Shown one piece after another: positions 27,701-38,333 of a stretch of 64,000 nucleotides of DNA (within the stretch, counting starts at the first letter, position 1; each line of letters opens with the position of its first letter). Source of the DNA: Heterobilharzia americana (taxonomy: Eukaryota > Platyhelminthes > Trematoda > Strigeidida > Schistosomatidae); NCBI GenBank assembly GCA_944470555.2, contig OX104132.1, positions 10,363,755-10,427,754 on the forward strand, read 5' to 3'. The notes under the pieces were generated by a model. It saw only the letters and a list, made by a program, of their open reading frames with translations, was not told where the DNA came from and made no database searches. Both the position numbers and the translations under genes were made by a program.

Positions 27701-30700
27701 TTATCTTCTGATGTTCTGTGCACCTAACTGTCATTAAAGAATGTTTATTCATCTCAGAAGCTACTTCGTCAAATAAGCAGATGTTATAAGAACTGAAAAT
27801 TGATTTCAGATCAGTAGGATAACGATTTCTAAGGATATCTTCCTTCACAATCTCTTATCAATACAACACTTGAAGTATATAGTTTGAATGATAAATGTTT
27901 ATATTCAATCACCTAATGGTTCTAGGTTCGATTCCTGTGAAAGAGATAACTGGACATGTTATTTTTGACTAGCATAGACTTTTTATGATAAGTAATTGTG
28001 GATTTTATTGAAAATGCATTTTTATAATCTGTTTACGTACTCTATTAACTATTACATTTTTTTTAAAAACTCACCTACTAGCCTAACAGTCCAATTATGA
28101 GCCCAAATGGATCTCGTATAGACTTAACATGTATTGGACATATGAAAAATACAAATGTATCAACAGATAATGTTGTAACAAGTAAACCTAATGAAAATAT
28201 AGCTGTAGTGAAACGTTCAAGTATTCCATTGACTTCATGTGAGAATATTATTGATAAAAGAGTTAAATATATCACTTCTACAAATGAGATATTATCAATG
28301 ACAACAAAATCTGCTCCAGTGACACCAGGTGAAACACGTGCTATACTCCAACACTCAACAATGGAGAATAATAATAATAATAATAATACACTACGAAGTC
28401 ATTCAATTACAACTTTACATAGTGATATAAAATCTACTGATGAATGTAAGTAAAATTCATATGATTGTACCTTTTCAAATTAGTTTTATTTATCAATCTA
28501 TATGCAAATAATCGTCCGCCTACTGTATATCCACTAATTGACCTTAGTATCCTAATTAGTAAGCATAACTAAATGTTATTTCAATCTGCATATATTGTCT
28601 CACTGAAATTGTTTTAATCAAGCTTTTTATATCTCCGATAAATGAAGGATGATATGATCTGACTAACAAACTGAAAGAAGAAAGATCAACTTACCTGTTT
28701 AACTGAGAATATTGTATTGTAAAAGTATGTATAGACATATATTGATACCTAACATAGTTGAGATTTCGTTTCAACACTGACCGTCGTCATCATCATTACT
28801 ATCGTTGAACAGAATGAATGTGTTTGTTGATTAGTAGGTAGAACACCATCTAGTAAGCGTAAATTATTATTATTTGTCCCTTGGGTTCCTAATGGAACAT
28901 ACAGCTTCAGTAGCACGTCTTCATTACACTGTCTTCTCTGGAATCTTTTCAACCTGCCTCTACGACTGCCCACAAGCTTTCATTTCCTCCTCGCACCATC
29001 TCCTCTATGTCGCCCTTACCTCACTCGTTGCTTCCCATCTGGGTTCCACTCGACGATCTGGCCTGGTGCGTGATGTCCCCAGTCGGCCTTCTCAGTGTAT
29101 GCCCAATCCAGCTCCACTTCCACTTCCTTACAGTGCATATTTGTTCAGAGATAGCTTCTCGCTTCGTTGGTTCGTTGCCAGCCAGCCAACCAAACAGAGT
29201 TTTTCTTTCTTTATTCTTATTATTCTGGCCATCTCATCTGAGCTTCAGTAACGAGTGAGTGTAGGTGGCAGTTGTTGATGAATGTGTGTAGTTTGTTGAA
29301 AATGCCTTTCGTAAGGCACCAAGTCTCTCAACCATCAGATACAAGCACTGAGTTGACTGACGTTGGTGTTGAAAATCCGGATCCGGATGTGATTCACGCT
29401 TTATGCTGAGTGCAGTGCAATGCAGTGCAGAAGATCTCCACACTGATTTCAGGCTAATGAACGCCTGTCTTGCTGTGTTTCCGATCCTCTCTGGCTTTGA
29501 CGTCTTCGTCTGTGCTGCCTGTAGTTGAAACACTGCTGCCTAGATAGGTGAAAGAGGAGTAAGCGTAAAAGAAAGTAGAAATATTGAAAATGTAACATTT
29601 ATATTCAATGATTGTCTCCTCATATCACTTGACACTTAGATTGGTGACATTCATCAAAAGCGTATATCTATAGTCTTGAATAAACTTAAGTAGTCAATGA
29701 GATTTAAATCTTTGTCAGTTGGTAAAGAAGTTTGCAGTTCCACCATTGAAGTATTTAGGTTAATACTAACCACCTAGAAGACTGAAGTGAGCACATGATT
29801 TGGCCACGAGATATCAAGTGTTAAATGCTCAATACTGATCAAGGTCTATTGAACAATGCAGTCAATGAGTTATATTAAGTCATACAAATCGAATCAACTA
29901 TGGTCTGAATATGTATCTGACTTAAACGAGATGCCGATTTGAAACTTCAAAGGGAAATGAGTTTCCTAACGGGTAAAGATGCATCTTGATAATGAGTGCC
30001 AAAAAGAAGGAAACATTAGTCAATCACGGCATCTCACTGAATGACTCTTAATGTTTATCGTTAAATATGTAGTGCATCACAATGTCATGTTAATTAATCT
30101 TGTGATCACACTACAAGAGCGATCGGTTAATTTTGATCAGGACAAGAATTTATCACCATATCTTGTTGCTAGGCTGATTCTCCTATACTTCAGATACAGT
30201 GTAACCTGGTAAAACACCCCCAATTGAAGCGTTGATTTTGCATTTTTGTGGAATCTCTGTCATCCAATTGCTATCTAGAATGAAACTTGTTCATCATTTG
30301 ATTTTTTAACATACTATTTGGAAACCACATTTTCCTTTTACGTTACTGATTACTGTGTAAGAAATACTGTAAATACTGTTGAATAGCCAGCTGTCATTAA
30401 CATTAAGATTTTAAATTCACATCTCTTTAGGGCCACAGTCTTTTCTAAGCTCTTAAGATGGTATGGTTATGTATTGATAGATCGCGGCTAGCAGTGGAAT
30501 CCAGGATGCCCATTTCATCTTATTTCGGACTCGTCAGCTGGATGTACCTGCTTCCTAGTAAGTGATGTTGTTCCCACCGCATCCTGGATTCCACTGCTAG
30601 CCACGATCCATCATTAACATAATTAGAACACTGGCAATATCGAGGCATCCGCCCAGGAGTCCATATGCCAATAGAGACCGGTCATTTCGGTCCAATCAAC

Positions 30701-33700
30701 GACGGTATGATGTAAAAACAATTATACTAAAAACTGTACCCATCTCACAACAAGTGGCTATCGTGGCTCGGTGGTGTTTGAAGCGATCACTCCCGAGTCG
30801 GAATCCCGGTGGGAATAACATCACTCACTGGGAAGCGGGTACATCCAACTGACGAGTCCCAAATAAGACGAAACTATTATGTAGTGTTTGAAAAGGGCAA
30901 GAGGAACTACGGGGGCATGATAAAGCAGATCCATATTATTTCGGTGGTAAATTGTCTGCAGCGAATACAGAAATATGTAGTTTAACTGAAAATGTAACAT
31001 ACTTTAATGTACTCAAAGTAAACAGCATATTGGTCAGCTGTTAGAACGGATGGAAACAGTTATAGAGTAAAGGTCAAGCATAGCGGTGAATTCAAGGAAA
31101 GTTAAAAGATGGTAACAAATTTCTGTAATTATGTATATGAAAGTTTCTCGAATAAAAAATAATGACAGCAATAGAGCGACTTAGCATTACATGACTTCCT
31201 GTGTTAGTTATACGATAAATAATTTGCTAAACAGATAGTAACGCATCACAAATTTACATGATAGTCGGGTAATACCCTTACTGATTGAAGTAAAATAAAA
31301 ATCTGGTCAATAGTTGGGCCTCATAGTTCAGTTGGTTGAGTAACGGGTAAGGAAACCCTGTGGTCGCTGGTTCGAATCCCGCCATGGTCTAAATTTTCAT
31401 CTCACTTTCAATCACTACTTAGTATCAATACTAGTCTGTAAAACTATGACTATCTCAGATAGTCAAAATGATAAATAGAACATATGAAATATTATGAGTT
31501 AGGATTAATTGAAAACATTCCATACGAACAAAACTTGATGCAAGTAAACAAGGCAGCAGGAATGAACATTGAAATTAGACAATGAATAATGTAATCAAAT
31601 AACGATTTATTCACCAGATTGTTCAGTGCTGGTCGAATTTTACCGATCAATCTTGCAATATAGCCACGAAGGTGCATAACACAACATTCTGACGCATTAT
31701 GTTTTATTGTTAAACGATAGTAATCAGTCATTGTGATACTCTGCTCAATTTGAGTTAAATCAGCACGATACGCTCTATAATCGTAAGAAGAATCATATAT
31801 TCTATTGGAGATTTGAACCAATCTCACTAGAGTAATCAAGCCAGAGGCTTGATCACTTGAGTATCAAGCGTGAAATCTACTTAAAGTAATGCTTTTCGTA
31901 GATTGGCTTCTGTCATCTAACACCAATCTAGATTATATTGTTAGCATCATATACAATTCGAGAAATATCATCCCCAGTTTCTGTGTAAATTGTTGAAGAT
32001 TACTTGGGTTAAAAATTGAATATGTTACAAGAACACAAATATCCTTAACTATGGACCATACTTAATATATGAGTACTACAACGAGATACTGTCTCCTGTA
32101 TACAGTCCTGTGTAAGTAGTATACCCTTGGACATTTCATCATACAACTAAGTATAGAATTATAGGAGTAATAGTCTAGATTGAATCTCACTGACTACTTG
32201 GTATTTACGATAAGTTGTTATACCTAAATATGCTATAGTATGTTACATGTTAAGTAAGCAAAGTATAGAAATATTCTTAAGTACAGCTTCATTGAAAGCA
32301 TATGAATGAAATTTATTCCAGTAAATCATACATCTATGGATACAGTTTCTTTTATTAACGAATTGAATTAAGGCATAAGAAATAAATGATTGTAGCAGAC
32401 TATGTATGCATTTACTTCAGAGATTCTCTTCAGCTGTTTTACAGTTTACAACTAGAAGAATACAATGTACGTTACTGAAGTTGACAAGAATAATATTGAA
32501 GAGAATACATATAGAGTTGAACAAACGTTGTTCAGCTGTTGCATTACATTTCAAGACAAGGTAGCTGAAGTTTCGATAAGCTTGAGAACAATAATATTCT
32601 AGACAGAATTGGTAATTAACAAAATCTTACGTCATCTTTTGCATAAATGTAACAAATAATTAACAAATTCCCTTTTTCAGATTGGTATTCATCATGGATT
32701 GACATCAGTTGGAGAAACATTGAAAATTTGGGAGCGCTGGACAGCTGTATGGGATTCCTCAGTAGTGCGCACCCATGACCCTGCCAAGGATCGGACTCTT
32801 GACCTTCAAGTCCCGTGGCCAGCTCCTTATCATTGAGCCACTGGGTACAGTTACTCAACGATGACATCGGACAGAAGTCATGCTACATCGTGAACTGACA
32901 GAAGTAGGAAATATGGACCATTGGATTCCGACGCAATAGCTTAATGATAACGTGCTGGTCACAGAACCTGAAGGTCCTGGGTTCGACCCCTGGAGGGATG
33001 GGTCGGGTCACGGGTGCTCACTGCTGAGTCCCCATACTAGGAGGAAACAGCCGTCCAGTGCCAGCAGATTTTCATTATTTCTCCAACTGATGTCAGTTCA
33101 TGATGAATACCAGCCTGAAGTCAATAAAATCCCCAATTAAAATCAATCAGTAACAACATAGGACCAGGCATTACTGCGTAACGGTCCGAGTTGCCACACC
33201 TCATTTCAGCATATCAAGTAGAAAGGTAGTGAGGTGAAGGATGAAGATAAGAGAATGCAGTCAAAAGAAATGTAAAGTACGAGAAGAAAGGAAAGAGGAG
33301 TGAAAAAGTGGTGAGATTCTGTATAGGGTCGTTAAGATGAGGATAATGTGTGTGGGGATACATCTGCGCCACTGACATTGGTTCTGAGCCATATCCCCTA
33401 GAGTCAGTCTCGAACCACAGGTTCCTCTTGTCCCGCCAACCCTAACAACCCAGTCTGCATCGTCCTACATGGCTTAAACCAACAGTCAGAGACTTCATAC
33501 ATTGATGGCATGTTTTAGTCTGGCCACCTCGGATCTTTTTCCAGTCTGGACCTACTTCACCCAGGATTGTGTGATGAGGCAATCGGTGAATGGGCATACG
33601 TAGTACGTGTCACAACCATCTCAATCGATGAAGGTTCATAACCTCGTCTACCGATTTACTTCTACTCCCTAAAACTCTACACCTAACTTCTGCATTACTC

Positions 33701-36700
33701 ACATGGTGACACCACGGAATATGGCCTATACTACGAAGGCAATGGTGGTCAAACACTTGAATCCTTCTCATATCTTCCACTTTCAATGGCCATGTTTCAT
33801 AGCCATAGATTAGAACAGAGTGGACTGCTGTGAAGTACACGCGACCCTTAATAGACAAACGGAAATCAGGGCGGCGCCATTGGTGGCATAAATTGGCAAA
33901 GGCCAATTGAGCCTTTTATATCCGTGAAGAGATTTGATGGGCAACTGACCCACCAGGGTTGATCCTACTTATCAGGTAAGTGAAGTGGTCGACACACTCA
34001 ACTACTACACTCTCTATTGTTAGCCGTGGCACCGTTGGAGACTAGTCCTGGAGCAAAAATTTGCATTTAGGTGGTGAGAACTGCATCCCAAACATTCTCA
34101 AATTCCCACTGAAAGTGTTCAGAAGACTCTGAATCTCATCAGTCAGCGTCTTCACCTAACAGGACTGACTATGTCATCTGCATATTCTAGGTCTGACGAA
34201 AATTCTCCTGTGATTAGGTTAACGTCTGTGTAATTAGGTGACGAGAGGGAGACCTCCATAAGTATATCCATGATGAAATTGAACAATAATGGAGGCATTG
34301 GGCATGCTTGACAGACACCACTCGATGAGTATAGCTCCCTGGACAACTCGCCATAGGCTCTAACAATGCCCACAAGTATTCGAGCAATGAAATCCCCAGA
34401 AACCTGAAAATCAGATTTCGTTTTTAATTGTGTTATGTATGAAAAGAAAGTAAGTAGTAAAACGCAAATACTAATCGTAGGTTTAAGAAGGGGAGAATTT
34501 TTTTTTAAACATAGAAGAGTAAAACGTTGAAGTTATATAGCTACATTTTCTAAAAACTAAAGTTACCAAGGCCCATATAAAACTAATGAGTGTATCTTCT
34601 CAAATGTAATAGTTCCATACTGTATAATTTATCGATAGTAGAACAGCTGATGAGAATCTATCAAATAAATGCGTATATCTCTCTTCTTCTTGTCTTATTT
34701 AAATTCCATATAATTTTTTATGTAATTTAATTTTAATTTTCTATATTAAAAATTATTATCATCTTCATTGTTGTTATTACTTTCAATGCTATCGTCAATT
34801 ATGTTGTAATCGAAGTAGTTACAGGCATTTCAAGTAAACATCATCATCATCATAAACACCATCGCCAGCACCATCACCAACAACAACAACAACATGATCA
34901 TCTTCATGAGTCAAATCCACACTTCACTATTGATCCTGATCTTTATTCATATGGTCATCTATTAAATACTGATGAAATAAATGATTCAAATTTACGCAAA
35001 ATATTAAATGATTTACAGAATTATTCAAAACATATTGATCATGAAGATGAAGATGATGACAATGAAAGAGATGCTATTATTGAGAAAGAACGAGATAATG
35101 AAGCGATAGAAGAAGAAGAAGAAGAAGAAGAAGAAGAAGAACAAGAAACAAGAGATGAAGAAGAAGATGAAGAAAATATTCAACTAGGACTTGAAGAAGC
35201 TGAAAATGCTGAACGTATAGAACTTCAAGGCGCTATGCTAAGACGATTGCATAAATTGTCAAAATCTACTATAACGAATAAATCACATCATTTATCAGCT
35301 AGTCTCAATTTTGCTGGTAATAATAATAATAGTAGTAGTAATAATAATAATAATAATGGTGATAATAGTAGTACAAGCTTTCACCATATCCAACATACTA
35401 ATTCGAAATGTGTTAAACGTAATTCAAATCAAGGTATTTCACAAAAGGTTGGATATTGGGATGTAAGTTAACAATAGAAATTTATTTGTGTTTTTAAACG
35501 CCATTAACTTATTCTTTTCTTGTCTTTTTTTTCTATCTATTTGTTTTCATTTAAAACAGTGTAGAATTCTTAAATGGTATCTATGCATACAAGTATACCT
35601 TTGTACAATAGGATCTATAATTCCACGATTACACAATCCAAATAACTAATATAGGAAATATGATAAAATTATATAGAAGTGTGTTTACATAAGTAATTTC
35701 TTCTTTCTTTTTTTCTTTTATCAACCATTAGATAAGAACATCTTTATTCCTCAAAAATATTCTCACTTTATAAGCTATTTTCAATAGGATTATAACTTAT
35801 GAAACAGTGATTCATTGGTTTAAGGAGTTGACTTTCAACGAGTGGATTATAAGTTTGAACACTGTACCATCTATAAAGGTTTGAACTATCAGATAGTAGT
35901 AACATTAGCCTTCACTGCCTACTGATGCTGAATGAATCTTCATCCAATGGGTTGGTTAGTTCATTCCAATTCTTCATCATCACTTCTCTTCTCTCTTCTA
36001 CTTGGTTGATTACTTTCATCAATATAAAGGTATATATACTAAGCTTTGAGTCACATGTATGAGTCACATATATGAAGTGAAGTGAAATATACTTTCAGTA
36101 TGAGTGTTACTTTAAAATTGTCACTGATTTCGTTGTATGAAGGTAATAACTTGTAAAATTATCTTCTAGATTTTGTGTCGTATATTTCAATGAAAAGGGG
36201 GATAACATATCGAATGAATGTAACTTTCATTATTTGATGAAGTCTAGTCATTGATTTCCTTTCTAAGATTAAATGGTAAACCGCATCATTTCCCTTTTTC
36301 ATCGCTTACCCTGAATTAGTTTGATTTATCTTGAATATCATTCAGAAAAGAAAAAAACACTTTTTTGCATTTCTTAAAAGGGTCTAGTAATATTTACAGA
36401 CGAAAACTACTTTATAATAAAAAGAGAGAGATGATAAAATTATTCCAGGACTAGTACCTGATAAACAATACAACTTAGAATTCTAGTAAATTCTAAATTG
36501 ATACTAATGATAGTCAGTGGTTAACAGTGGAATCCAGGACGCTCTGGATGTGCCTGTCTCCCCCCCTCACCCTCCAGCGGGTGATGTTGTCTCAACTAGG
36601 ACTGAAACTCAGGAATAATCACTTCAAACTGCAGAGCGTTATCCACCAGGCCACTGAGTCATGACAGCGATTCCTTGGACGATGAGTACATTCAGCTGAT

Positions 36701-38262
36701 GAGTCTCAAATAAGACAAAACGTTGCGTTCTAGATTTCACTGCTAGCCACTATCCATCAAATTTGAAAAATACTGGGAATATTGAGGCATCCACACTAGA
36801 GCTAAGCTGCCAATATTAACCGATCAATTAGATCCAATCGAAGAGTGAGATATATATGCGATACCATCAAAGATAGCTCCAAACTGTCTTACGATATCTA
36901 ATGCAATATGGGTGATCAAATGACAAATATCAACAAAGAGTTTATATTTGGTGTGAATATCTCTCGTCATGCTCCACGTTACATGAGGAATTCAACTATT
37001 TTCAAAGTTCGTTATAAGAGTACAGTGTCTTTATGCATGTTGGCAGCTCTCTCTAAATTGTCAACTGTACTCTGTTGCCTGTATATGCTTGCTACATTAT
37101 TGCGTATTCTTTGTCACATTTCAGACTGACACATCGAAATACAAGACGCTAAGATGAAAGACAGAGATATAGGCAAGAAAATTACTGGGAATAATAGAAA
37201 ATCATAAGTAAAGAGGAAAACAGGGTAAAACAATAAAAGGAGAATGTGATATAACCATTAGTTTGAAGATAATGTTGTATGGATACATCTATACTAATGA
37301 GACTTACTATAAACCATATCAACCAGAATTTGTAACCACCAGTTTGTGTTTTCTTTTGAATCGTAACTGAGAAGTCAACATTTTCCTACACGACTAAGTA
37401 CAATAGTCAGAAACTTCATTCAACTTTCCTTCTGGTGGTATTTAATCTTTTTCTAACCGAAACTCACTTTGGCTTACATTACACATTGGAGTATACTAAC
37501 AACTAGGTAGGTACATGTAACACAGTGTGGATGACGGTTTTCCACCTCATCATTTAACGTACCTTTTTCACTTAAAACTCTACACTAAACGTCTACTTTC
37601 CTAACTTTGTAGAACAGTGAACTACTGTGCCGTACACTAGACTCTTATGTACAATAGATGATAAGTTTCAAAACAGAGAATCATGTTCTGTCTGTGATAC
37701 CAAATAGACAGAAGCCTGGAATATCAGTCAGTCTAAGATCATTGCTATGACCGGTAGTATGACCTAACAGTCTACGAGTGATACCAGCCTAGCAGACTAT
37801 GAATAATACGAACCTAACACCTAACGCAAACTGGAACGTAAATAACCATCACAACTATACCACCGAAGCGCGAAGACAGACCGTTGACAGACACCTTCAT
37901 ACTGTCTCAACAACAATCAATACAGTTGACATTGATGCTGAATATATATACATATTCCTAAATGACCTTGACAACACTGAATCCACATTTAGGTAAAAAC
38001 AGTTAACAACCAATGAGAGTTCAGCCTTGAGAGCAGAGCGAAGAAAAACTAATGGTGTGAAAAACAGCCATACAGGTTATTTTAAAGTTATGAGCAAAAC
38101 AGCAGCCAAAGATATTCAAAATTAGGTAGTATATTGCAGTCATTTCCGATAAACCCAACTACCAAGAGAGGGGAGTAGTTATCCAATTTTCAGATCACTT
38201 CAAGCCTGCTAGAGTATTAGTGATCACTGCAACTGGTTTACAACCATTACTATATCAGTCAG

Positions 38263-38333
<71 letters not shown>

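Noticed and set aside
31492..31839. 115-codon minus ORF as a gene
   Set aside because: No domain, no homology recognised, no splice or promoter evidence; listed only as unassigned.
37799..37996. Asn/Thr-rich ORF as an extra TRPM exon
   Set aside because: No good acceptor in the correct phase; exons 7 and 8 already join directly in phase 0, and the ORF adjoins a decayed retrotransposon.
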